DNA from: Cryptomeria japonica
Taxonomy: Eukaryota > Streptophyta > Pinopsida > Cupressales > Cupressaceae
Direction of reading: 5' to 3'
DNA length: 64,000 bases
Assembly (NCBI RefSeq): GCF_030272615.1
Contig: NC_081405.1
Coordinates: 606,489,677-606,553,676, forward strand
Shown here: positions 54,001-64,000 of the stretch, one piece after another
Layout of the letters: each line of letters opens with the position of its first letter
Numbering within the stretch: position 1 is the stretch's first letter
The notes under the pieces: generated by a model
The model's database searches: none
What the model saw: the letters and a program-made list of their open reading frames with translations, nothing else
What the model was told of the DNA's origin: nothing
Position numbers and translations under genes: made by a program

Positions 54001-56562
54001 TTTGAAAGGATTCGTAAATATCACATGCGCTTGAATCCCCGAAAATGTGTTTTTGATGTGGATAGTGGAAAACTATTAGGATTCATAGTTTCGCATCGTG
54101 GGATTGAGGTGGATACTAAGAAAATAGATGCTATTGTCAACATGCCACCTCCTAGAAATGTGTCTCAACTCAAAAGCTTACAAGGAAAAATTCAACCTAT
54201 TCGTAGGTTTGTATCTCAACTTGCAGATCGTACTTTTCCTTTCACTCAACTTCTCAAAAAGAATATCACTTTTCAATGGAATGAGGATTGTCAGCAAGCA
54301 TTTGAAGATTTAAAAATGTATTTGGCTAATCCTCCTATCCTTCGACCAGCCGAACCTTCTAAACCCTTCCTTCTTTATACAGCGGCTTCCTCTCATGCTC
54401 TTGCAGCATTATTGGCACAACATGATAAAGATGGTAAGGAGTGTCCGGTTTATTATATAAGTCGTACCTTACTCGATTATGAGACCCGATATTCTGCGAT
54501 AGAAAGACAATGCTTGGCCTTGGTGTTTGAGACTCAGAAATTGAGACATTATCTCTTAAATTCAGAAGTCCACGTCATGGTAAAGTTTGATCCGTTGAAG
54601 CATCTTTTCTCTAAAACTGATTTATCAGGACGCCTAGCTAAGTGGGTTATGATGTTAACTGAATTTGACCTTAAATTTGTTTCACAAAGGGCAATTAAAG
54701 GGCAAGCATTGACCGATCACCTAGCTGAGGCCCCTTCACCTTTCTCCTTCCCTAACCCTGAGTCTTTTCCCGACGATTTCATCCTTTGTACAGAGAAAGA
54801 TGAAACTTGGGAGTTATATTTTGATGGCACTAAGTGTCGTATGGGATCGAGGGCAGGTGTTGTTCTGATTTCTCCTACAAAGAAGTCCATTCCCTTATCT
54901 TACTGTCTCAATTTCCTATGTACCAATAACATTGCTGAGTATGAGGCTCTTATAGCAAGAATAAAGGCAGCCTTAGCTTTGAATATAAAACACATACATA
55001 TTTTTGGAGATTCTCAACTGATTATAAGACAAGTAACAGGACTGTATCAAGCAAAACAAGACAAGTTATCACAATATAAAGACCTTGCTATCTCTTTGTT
55101 ACAAAAATTTGATTCTTACACCATAGAACCTGTTCCTCAAAAAGATAATCGACATGCGGACGCAATGGCATGTGTGGCTTCTCTTATATCTTTAGAGGAC
55201 CCTGTGGTTGATCTTAAATTTGTTATTCACAACCTTATTTCTCCAACTATTGTAGATGATTCCAGCCTGGTGACATGTTGTGACTTCGTAGACTCAGATG
55301 AATGGTACTCGCATATCGTAAGATACTTGACTGATGGTACCTTTCCTGATTCCGCCAATAGGAACACCAGGGCTAGAGTTCGCAAGTTGTCTGCTAGGTA
55401 TATCATTCTTTCTAATGTTCTTTACCGAAGGGGTTATAACGGTCTTCTCCTTCGCTGTCTTAACAAATCAGAAATCCCTATTGCTCTTGAAGAGGCGCAT
55501 TCAGGTGCCTGTGGGGGGAATTTTGGAGGTAAATCCTTGGTTCAAAGATTACTTCGTATGGGATATTATTGGCAAACTATGCAGCAGGATTCTTTTTCAT
55601 TTGTTAAGAAATGTCACCAATGCCAACGACACAATAATTTGATTCATGCTCCTACCCAAGAACTCCGTTCTCAGGTAGCTTCTTGGCCTTTCTCTACATG
55701 GGGGTTGGATCTCATCAGTAAAATCTCTCCTCCTTCATCTCAAGGACATGTTTTCATTATAACCGCAACAAATTACTTTACAAAGTGGGTAGAAGCTGTC
55801 CCTCTTCGCTCCACTACAGCTGAAGTGATTTGTTGATTTCTTCTAGAAAACATTATTTCTCGATTTGGAATACCTTCCACTATAATCTTTGATAATGGGA
55901 CATCATTTAAGAATAAAGACGTGAAGCAATTCCTCGAGAAATATCATATCAAACATCAATTTTCTACACCATACTATCCTCAATCAAATGGTCAAGCCGA
56001 ATCATCCAATAAAATAATCGAACAAATTCTTCGCAAAACTGTGAATAAGCATGGTAAGGATTGGAGTACTCAGCTAATCTATGCTCTTTGGGCCTACCGA
56101 ACGAGTGTAGGAATTGCCACGGGAACTACTCTTTATAATCTTGTTTATGGTGCTGATGCTATTATGCCTTTAGAATTAGAGATTCCATCACTTAGAGTTT
56201 CTCTCAAAGGTATAATAGATGATGACTCCTATAGAGAACAAAGACTTCAACAGCTTGAGATGCTTGATGAACAGCGTATAAATGCTCTTGAGCATATTCA
56301 AGCATATCACAAAACTCTACAACGAAACTATAATGATAAGGTTATTCAACATTCCTTCTCAGTGGGTGACTTAGTGCTCTATGAGAATCAGCGCAATGTG
56401 AATGCCTTACCTGAAGAAAAGGGAAAATTCAGTCCTAATTGGCTTGGACCGTATATCGTTATTGAAGATTATGGATCAGGTGCTTACAAAATAGCGGATG
56501 TAGACGGTATGCCTCTTAAAGACCCTATAAACGCTATGCACTTGCGTAGATACTATGCTTAA
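51016..56562 (+). pseudogene. pol: Element B protease-RT-RNaseH-aRNaseH-integrase polyprotein, two stops, no gag
   Basis: One frame of 1,849 codons from MSDFYLQNVHAYDD, broken only by TAA at 53509 (CAA likely) and TGA at 55834 (CGA likely). The N-terminal 300 residues are acidic and Ser/Pro-rich without a capsid or zinc-knuckle domain. Protease LVDNGSGLNVC is near residue 347. A G-patch-like segment (DRYGRGFC..YGNG-type) lies near 605-640. RT runs from about 834 with FRDLNKA, MPFGLKNA and YVDD at 974. A first RNase H without a clear first Asp is at about 1110-1230. The archaeal-type RNase H is from 1264 (LYFDGTKCRMGSRAG, NIAEYEAL, FGDSQLI). Integrase follows with CHQC, D..D and QSNGQAESSNK at 1657. 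In the HHCC finger the second His is Asn (CGGNFGG). Confidence 0.93.
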
Positions 56563-57079
56563 TTCCTCATTATTTATCATTTATCTATTTCCTTTCTCAC
56601 TTTTTCAAAATTGGACAATATGTTAACATATCTTTGTTAGAGCAAATAGAATTAAATGATGTCTTGTTTAATCTATATTGCTTCGTTCTTGACAAGCATG
56701 TTTCTTTACTTTATGGTTTGTCTTGAATTCATTTATGTAAATTGAAAAAGATTTATATTTTCATTATGTTGACATATTATACAATGTTTTTATGTGTTAA
56801 GTTGAACCATGTCATGTTGTGTTTAAATTCAAATTAAATCACATTGGTTATATGATTCATAGGCTTAATACATACTTTCTTCCTTATCATCAATGTAGTA
56901 CTTGATTAAATATTTTAATTAAGTCACACATGTATCAATTTAATCATGGTGCATTGAGAAATCAATCACATGGAAATTAAATTCAGAACATACATGTACA
57001 TCTACCAAATGTCTTAACTTTAATCACAATACACATTGTTTAGGCATTAAAGATAACACATTTGAGACAAAGAAACATG

Positions 57080-57115
<36 letters not shown>

Positions 57116-57176
57116 GATCAATATACAAAGGTAGGTCACTACACATCCAAAATGTGACCTACCCTACATCATAAAA
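56563..57176. other. Element B spacer between integrase and the antisense gene
   Basis: About 600 bases, AT-rich, with a (TA)n plus (TG)n microsatellite at 57079-57115. It is the shared 3' side of the convergent sense and antisense genes. Confidence 0.6.
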
Positions 57177-59613
57177 TCATCTCCTATCCCTAGGGCTGGT
57201 GGCTGGAGAGTGACGACTAGATGCTCCCTCCTGATTCGGCTGTGCAGGTGGACCCATGGGGGTATACCGTGATATAGATCGTGAATGGCTCCGAGAGGAA
57301 CTTCTACGATCCCTATCCATAAGGATAGCGCGATACGAGGTAGCCTCGGCCTGAGCTGCTGCTAGATCACGCTATGCTCGCTGAAGGTCCTCTGATAGAG
57401 CCCGCTCTCTCTCCCTCCATATCTCTACCTGTACTCGAAATGGGGAAAACAAATCATCATGCCGACCCACGTTCCCTTGAGGTCTATAAGCAACCTGTGA
57501 GGAACTAGGGATCTGCGCTGTCGTAGAGATATCTGTCACTGCTTGCTGGATCAAGGAGTGCCACTCCTGCACATTAGCTGTCGCAGTGGAATAGATTTTG
57601 TGTCAGTACCATTTTATATCATCAAAACATCAATCAATCAATTTAAACCTACTATACCTGGATCTCCCTCACATCAGTAGGGATCGTGATATGGTAGCAT
57701 CTGTAACTGGGAACTACTAGGCTCCCCACGCTCAAACGATTTGTGCGCGATAAGTGCAGGTCTTCGTAACGCCTCATGTTCCCCCTTTTGGGGAATAACG
57801 GGAGGATCTAAGGCTACGGTATCATCCCCTGAATGGTGAGGAGCTGCATCTAACTCCTCCTCATCATCTCTATCCTCATCCTCCTCGTCATCCTCATCCT
57901 CATTTGCATCCTCGTTCTCCTCATCATCATCTCTCTCCTCCTCCTCGTCATCCTCGTCCTCCTCCTCCTCGGCACTAGGCTGATCTCCTATAGGCGGATC
58001 AGGACCTCCTGCCTCCTCATGACCCTCTCCCTCCTCTGGCTCCTCTAACCTGGATCCCTGATCCTCATCTCAGTCTCCATGCCTCCATGGGCTTGGATGG
58101 CCTGTCGGGTGATCTGGTGGAAAGGTAGGCCCTGGGTATGATCTCACAAACCAGGAATGATACCTGCGCTGTGCCCCGGGGTCTGCAGCATAATCAGTGA
58201 CCACATCCTAATCGGACCCCTCTCTATCTGTGATCTCGATATCATCTATCGTCGGTCTCGCTACTGCTCTGGGTCTCGGAAGGACTCGCGAGCGTTGAGT
58301 GTAGATGGGCACATCGGCTGGGACACACTGCTCTAGCCCGAACTGCCTCCGTATTCGGTCGAAGTAGAATGGGACTATGATGTGTGGATATCGTCCTCTC
58401 AGTAGGTGGTTCCTCTGTAGGCATGCTAACTGTCTCTCCATCCCATCCCATCTGTGCATCCGCAGATATGGTCTCCACACGGTCACCTCGGCTGTCAATC
58501 TGTCAACTATCACTCTCCAATACAATAGATCTCCAAATCTCCACTTGCTGGTAAGTGGATAAGCAAATACCCTAGGTCGCTCGCTAGCCGTACTCATCGG
58601 ATAGCCGACAGGCCTGGTGCATGTAAAGTGCTCAAATATCCACACCTGCAGAAGTGTGCATGTCATCAAGCTGCAACCCTGTCCGAAAACATACTCCTCG
58701 AGGTCATGATAGAGATGTGCAAGCATACTCCGACCCCAGGCATATACTCTCTTGTGTCTCTCCATAGCCCTGATGCACCATGTGAGACCCCCATGCATGT
58801 GTGTACCTCGCCCATTAGGGCAGACAGCTAGTGCAATGATGGCTATCATAAGACGTCTCATGAGGGGCACCTCTCCTGTAGGATGTAAGAGCCAGCTGAC
58901 CATGATACGACCTCTCGTCTCACTCAGCATGACTCTCCCTATGCAATATACCTGCTCCCTCTGATGATCCTCTACTGACCGATCGGTCGCATATGTCACG
59001 GTAGCTCCTCTGATCGGTAGGCGAAGAATGTGGTACACATCCTCAAGTGTCACCATCATCTCCCCTACTGGAAGCTAGAACGTGCATGTGTCAGGATCCC
59101 ATCGCTCCATGAATGCCATCAGCATCGCGGGATGAAATCGGATGGCCGGCATAAGAATCATAGACCACAAACCTACTATCGACAATGTGTCTCTCTCTGC
59201 CTGAGTGAGTCGGGGAATCTGATCTCGCAAACTGCAAAGAATCTGTCCCACCATGTGCTCTCTCATATACGGGAGACCCTGCATCACAAAAATATAACTA
59301 TAATCAGTACTCAATCATCAAAAATCATTCATGCAAAACTGTCGAACATCGTATGCTAACCCTGGCATCTCTCGCAAAGTCCTGATTGGGGCCATGGTGC
59401 CTTGTCAGGGACCATGGCGCCCTGAAGGGACCATGGCACCCTGTGTGGGACCCACGGTCGGGTTCCAGGGCCCGCAAACGATCACAGAAAGTCAAATGCA
59501 AAAAATCAAAAGTCAACGTTCAGTCAACTCACCTCGTCCAGTGGCTCGTCGTCAATCACGGCCTATCGCATGATCTCAATCCTCGTGGGACGCTCCGGTC
59601 GTCGTGAAGGCAT
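57177..59613 (-). pseudogene. Antisense plant mobile domain (PMD) gene carried by element B
   Basis: Three exons: 59613-59533, 59278-57658, 57566-57177, with GTGAGT..TGCAG and GTATAG..GTGCAG introns. The model starts MPSRRPERPTRIEIM and gives about 696 residues. The PMD hallmark (WDPDTCTF, then LPVGEMMVTLEDVYHILRLP) is at about 59085-58990, followed by the conserved helical PMD body to about 58250 and the RYHSWF segment near 58170. An extremely acidic Asp/Glu tail lies at 58050-57840. Exon 3 encodes EWHSLIQQAV and an Arg/Ser-rich end. Stops at about 59563, 59062, 58210, 58073 and 57373 all fit C-to-T. One 1-base indel in a G-run lies near 57780. PMD proteins (MAIN/MAIL1 type) occur in host genes and transposons; the role inside a retrotransposon is unknown. 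Confidence 0.82.
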
Positions 59614-60178
59614 GATGATGGCTATGTGGGCTCTTCTGCAATGAACAATACTCAGAATCAACAAAGTGACAAATGCAAATGTCTCTTTCAAGGTATATAC
59701 GTTCATTCCTTTACATTTACTTTCAAAACCCTAATTTTCCTCTATCACTCATTTCATCATAACTCGAGTTTGGGAGATGCGATTTTCGAACAGTTTGTTG
59801 CGTAGGAATCGTATTTTCGCTCCCCTACTCTTGGGATGTTCCAAAAAGTGCTCTGATGAAGCCTTTTCAGTGAACATCCCTCATCAACACTCTCTTACAC
59901 AATTTGTCGTAAGTAAACATGCTACCCTGTTTCACCTCCCTAATAAGCAAGTCGAAACAAGGGGGGGCATACAGCTACTCGCAAATTTTATCACCTTCCT
60001 TAGTAAGCATTAGGTGATTTTGTGATCTAACGTGTGTTTTGTAGGGTGCGGTTCCTAACTGTGTACTGCAGATACCGCTGGGGGCTTCGTCCGACAACTT
60101 ATGGATATATCCTTTTTCAAATGATGTTTACTTTTTATACTTTAGCTTGCATATGCACGTAGTACTCATATGACCGCT
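59614..60178. other. Element B region between the antisense gene and the PPT
   Basis: About 560 bases. It should contain the promoter of the antisense PMD gene (transcribed leftward). No distinctive motif is seen. Confidence 0.5.
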
Positions 60179-60179
60179 A

Positions 60180-60193
60180 AAGTGGGGGCTAAA
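60180..60193 (+). other. Element B polypurine tract
   Basis: AAGTGGGGGCTAAA against the 3' LTR, identical to that of element A, which supports a close relationship. Confidence 0.85.
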
Positions 60194-61840
60194 TGTAATG
60201 TCATAAATTGTACGCACTTGCTAAAGCAGTAAAATTTAACACCTAGTTTAGCACCCGCCTTGGCGCAGTTGCATTTTGCATTGCATTTCCCCTTTAGCAC
60301 TTAATTAATCAAATTAATTAGGTCTAAAGGTTCTATTTCATCATTTTCCACATCATAAAGTCAGGCCCTTTCATTAAAGCGTGCCCCTTTAATTTTATTC
60401 TTCCAATACACTACTTAATCAAAAACCCTAATTAGGCCCTATTCTGAGCTTGGGGGCTTGATTTCGGGGGTCAAAACATCTCGAAATCACCTGTAACTTC
60501 GGGATTCTCTCTAAAATCATCATATCTGACGGCCCTGAAAATTTGGTGAAAAGTTGTCGGGACCGTGGCGCCCAGAATGCACACGGTCCCGGACATTTTT
60601 CCCGAAATTTTAGGAGCGCGATCCAGTCATAAAATAAAGCTTAACCCCAAGAAATTGGCGGGATATTCAATCTCTAGGTCGGCCAAAAGTTGGAATTAAG
60701 ACCTAGGGTTCCATACATAAGAGCTCTCTTTCTTCATTTGAAGGGATCCGAATTTTGTTATCAGGAACCTCATATGCAGCGAAAGAGCAGATCTTTGAAG
60801 ACTTCAACAACTTTCAACATCCCTCTATCAAGCATTTATCAAATCCATTCATCCATTTAGGGCTTGGAAGACATTGAAGAACAATAGGAGATCACCGACT
60901 GAAGATTGGCTTGTACCTCTCCCTTGGGGGTTGGGTATGGTTTCATGTTGTTTTCATGTCTTTGCATAAGCTTCAATATATCATTTATCCATGCTTTAGA
61001 TCACTTTGCATCTTGATTTAGAGCATTTACATTATCATTTATAAGCAATTAGGGTTTACTTTCTAGGTTGCTCTAGTTTGCTTACTTGCATTTTAGATCT
61101 TGCACACACACAAGGTCTGCACACACATTACTTTTACAATACAACTTGGCTATTCGTGGAGGTGGAAATCACCGAAGTGGGGGTTTGACTAAGGCAAAAC
61201 CCTATATAGCCACCCAAACACCTTTTTCAGATATAAGTGCAGGTTTCGAGACTCGGACGACGCCGCAGGTTGCAGATCCGAAAAAAGCAGGTCGAGACAG
61301 CACCCCACACCAAATTGCAGAGCAAGATACCAAGACAGGGGTGTGGGGCACCCTGGTCCTGCCAGGATAGGGGCGTTGGGCACCCTGGTCCCTGGGACAG
61401 AGGCGCTGGGCGCCCTGGTCCTCCTGACAGACAACATTTCAGACAGTTTCTAGAGTGCAAAACAGCAGTTTCAGGTGCAGAATCAGGACAGTGGCGCCCG
61501 CGCCCCCGTCCCGAACATTTCCACTCAAATTTTGACTCCGGGTACGCATTTTCATTCTTGTCTTATCTTTGTATTTACAGCTTTCCATTGTTTAAGTTCA
61601 ATTCTGCAATCTTGTTATTAGTTCATACTTGCATTCTAGGGTTAGGAATTGAACTTGCATAATCTTACCTTTCAATTACAACAAAGGAATAGAAATCCTA
61701 ATAGGTAGCCCGTGGCTCTCTCTTTCACAAAAAGAAGTAGCCAATTGTGTGATACCTCTAGACTCTTTCATATTCCGTAATGTGTGACAAAAGGTAGGAT
61801 TAGGGCATGATAACCTAGTCTCGCTTTTTTCCCCCACACA
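60194..61840 (+). repeat. Element B 3' LTR
   Basis: 1,647 bases, nearly identical to the 5' LTR. A 12-base TTTTAGGTGCAG-type unit present near 50465 is missing near 61475. Confidence 0.93.
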
Positions 61841-61845
61841 ACAAT

Positions 61846-62450
61846 ATCTTTTCTTCACTTCTTAGCTCAGCTATCCTTCATGCTCTCTATTGCACTCTAT
61901 CATTTTTTCATGGATACCTTCTTCACTTCCTTGTTCTATCTTCTTCACCTCTTTGTTGTACCTTTCTTTGCTTTCGATTCTCTGCCAATATTATGCTCAA
62001 AACCTGAGCCCACACTTCTACATAAATCTCTTCGATCTTCTGCTCTGTGACTTGTTTTGTGTCTTTGTTGCTCACATCTAACTCACCTCTTGATTTCTCC
62101 TCTACTATACTCATCATCTAGAACACATTTCACCTGATCTTTAGCAAGAGTGCATTGGCAATCCCTCTTGGTCCTCTATTATTTTTCTCTCAGCGTTCAT
62201 TCTCAGCTATATCTTATCTTCTCCCTACCTGTTGATCGTTTAGCATGCAATCTTTTATGTGATGTTGTGCTTACTATGGTGTCGTTACGTGTGTTGAAAC
62301 TTCTTCTTTGTGCCTGGTTTTCTATCTTCTATTATGCATCCTCTGTCTTTCCTTCTCTTCTTTTCTTTTCTGCACACTTACTCCTCATACACACCCTCTT
62401 CACATTCTCAACTCGACGCTCACACCTTTTTCTATTAGGAATTGCATGCA
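61846..62450. repeat. Pyrimidine-rich flank, first copy of a diverged direct repeat
   Basis: C/T-rich on the plus strand. The part from about 62040 to 62350 aligns with 63040-63350 (shared landmarks: ttagcatgcaatct-ttt, gttgtgcttacta-tg, ttcttctttgt-cctg). No ORF is supported. Confidence 0.45.
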
Positions 62451-62940
62451 AAAAAATATCAATTGTATGAAAATAAATATTAAACACAAGAATGAAAAAC
62501 CACAAAAACAATAACACCGAAAAAACAATATTTAACGTGGTTCACCCAATCTCAGGCTACATCCACCAAACAAAAGTCCAATATTATTATCCAATAAATC
62601 ATAACTGATTACAACCAACAATCCCCTTGCAACTTAATACCGTTGCAAATTGCTACAAAATTATCTTAAAAAACCCTAACCCTTAGTATTTTTATCAAGA
62701 TTTATGTCAGTTACAAAATTAGGGTTACAACATGTCAGCCAATAGAAAAATAACGCCTAGTGCCTTTATTAAATAATAAGTCTTTTTGGTCTCGCGAGGC
62801 GCTGCCCCTCGACCCCACCCTATATCATGATAAGGAGTGCGCCAAGGGTGCTTCCCCTTGAACCCATCTTGGGGGCGCTGTCTCCAAACCCCATCGAAAA
62901 ATATGGGGGCAAACCACGCCAATAGAAATAGAGAAAATTT
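62451..62940. repeat. LTR-like or non-autonomous element fragment
   Basis: Contains 'atttaacgtggttcaccca', a phrase typical of plant copia-type LTRs, and a GC-rich block at 62790-62910. It sits between the two copies of the direct repeat. Boundaries not resolved. Confidence 0.35.
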
Positions 62941-64000
62941 AACCTTTGAATCTGATTAGGCTCCATATAACAACATTTTCTTCTTGCACCAGCTTCTCCT
63001 GTGCACTCCTTTGCACCTCTCTGTAACTCCTTCAGACATCACACACGCTCTTTGCTCTGTCTTTTAGCTCACTCTAAAACTTGCCTCTTACTTCTCCTTT
63101 GTTGTGCTTACTATGTTCACCACAATTCGCCTTACCTCTAGCAGGAGCGCATCTGATAATTCTTCTTGTTCCTCTACTAATCTGCTCTTTGCTTTGATTC
63201 TTAGTTGTCTCTTGTCCACCCTTCACCTCTAATCATTTAGCATGCAATCTCTTTTGCGGTGTTATGTCTGCTTAGGCATTGTGTTATGTGCACCTGCTAA
63301 AACAACTTCTCTTTGTCCCTGTAGTTTTTCCTATGTTCTATAACCTTTGTTTTTGCAGAGTTTCTTCACTTGCACTCCAACACTAACTCTATCAACTACT
63401 ACACATACCTACTAAGTTTACTTCTTGGTCAAGTACGTACCCCAAAGGTTTTCCCTCCAAAAGGGAAATTCAAAAATAATCTTTTCGAGCCACTAAATAA
63501 TTTATTCTCTTCATTTTAGACTGGTAGCAACCTTCATTAAATTTCCACTTTCTTCTTATTCACTGCAACTTTTGCAATCTGATTTTATTTTGTACACAAT
63601 CCCCATTCTAGAAATGATCGATTTGTCCTCTATTCAACATTAACTCCATTTTTTTATTTTTTGGTCAAACTGCAAATCTTCTTTCATACGTATGCTTCTT
63701 TCAAATTCAAAGACCAACCAACAAAATGGTTTTTCATTGTCCACCTAACCCTCACAACTCACTCAGAAGCATAGTGGATGGTGGAACCCATCAAGATATT
63801 CCTGTCGTGCTCTGTGAAGTGTACATGTACCTGCAACCACAATGCACTCAATAAATCATTATAAGCAATGATTAGAAAATTGAAACAATGGAAGACAAAA
63901 CCATAGCTAATCGACTTATTGCCTCCTAGTAAATGCGAGTACGAATTTTGCTCTCAGATCTTAGTATGCAAATTCCACTGACTTGACTACACTTAGATGG
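62941..64000. repeat. Second copy of the diverged direct repeat and unassigned right end
   Basis: 63040-63350 repeats 62040-62350 at roughly 70 per cent by eye. The remainder to 64000 is pyrimidine-rich and shows no gene. Confidence 0.4.

Larger units (their letters stand above)
49191..61840 (+). mobile_element. Element B: Tat-like Ty3/gypsy LTR retrotransposon with antisense plant mobile domain gene
   Basis: LTRs 49191-50850 and 60194-61840, TGTAAY to CACACA. The TSD is ACAAT at 49186-49190 and 61841-61845. Inside are a PBS, one polyprotein frame with protease, RT, RNase H, archaeal-type RNase H and integrase, an antisense three-exon gene, and a PPT. Dual RNase H and a long region with an antisense ORF between integrase and the 3' LTR are features of the Tat lineage. 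The gag domain is absent. It is 12.65 kb long and the LTRs are very similar, so the insertion is fairly recent. Confidence 0.95.

Noticed and set aside
58377..59030. Plus-strand ORFs across the PMD gene
   Set aside because: Shadows of the minus-strand PMD frame.

Overview
This window looks like intergenic DNA from a seed plant with a very large, repeat-rich genome. A gymnosperm is plausible but cannot be proven from the sequence alone. I see no ordinary single-copy host gene, no tRNA or rRNA gene and no CRISPR array. Almost every base belongs to transposable elements inserted into one another, and most boundaries can be set from matching LTRs, TG..CA ends, target-site duplications (TSDs), primer-binding sites (PBS) and polypurine tracts (PPT).

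Layout, oldest host first. Element E (minus strand; 5' LTR 43762-44926; its other end lies left of base 1) carries a zinc-knuckle gag ORF (42485-43708) and a second long coiled-coil ORF that starts at 42001. That second ORF is cut twice. Copia element D (34267-41946, TSD GAAAT) sits near its start. The giant non-coding LARD-like element C (121-31329, TSD CATTG, 4.4 kb LTRs) sits near its known end. Removing D and C with one TSD copy each rejoins the ORF in frame. C itself received two insertions: a Ty3/gypsy-type element A (583-8409, TSD CATTT) in its left LTR, and a 10.9 kb DNA transposon T (12970-23872) in its internal domain.

T is the most unusual object here. It has terminal inverted repeats of about 36 bp, two convergent intron-containing genes (15580-17562 plus; 22734-18583 minus), subterminal arrays of a TTCGAGYGAA-type motif and a 1.3 kb array of palindromic AAGGGGTCA motifs. 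The minus-strand gene reconstructs as a five-exon, roughly 946-residue protein with a helix-turn-helix, a DDE-like triad with 94 and 31 residues between the acids, and a Cys-rich C-terminal part. It does not look like hAT, CACTA, Mutator, Harbinger or mariner transposases.

Right of E (44927-49190) lie a decayed coiled-coil ORF, an LTR-like fragment and a probable solo LTR. Next comes element B (49191-61840, TSD ACAAT), a Tat-like Ty3/gypsy element. Its polyprotein has protease, RT, two RNase H domains and integrase but no recognisable gag. An antisense three-exon plant mobile domain (PMD) gene lies between integrase and the 3' LTR. The last 2.1 kb holds a diverged direct repeat and an LTR-like fragment.

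Elements A (gag plus protease-like, no pol) and B (pol, no gag) share an unusual PBS and GC-rich LTR motifs, so they may be complementary partners. Nearly every premature stop in every decayed ORF is TAG, TAA or TGA where a single C-to-T change from CAG, CAA or CGA (or TGG to TGA) explains it. This is the signature of methyl-cytosine deamination in silenced repeats.
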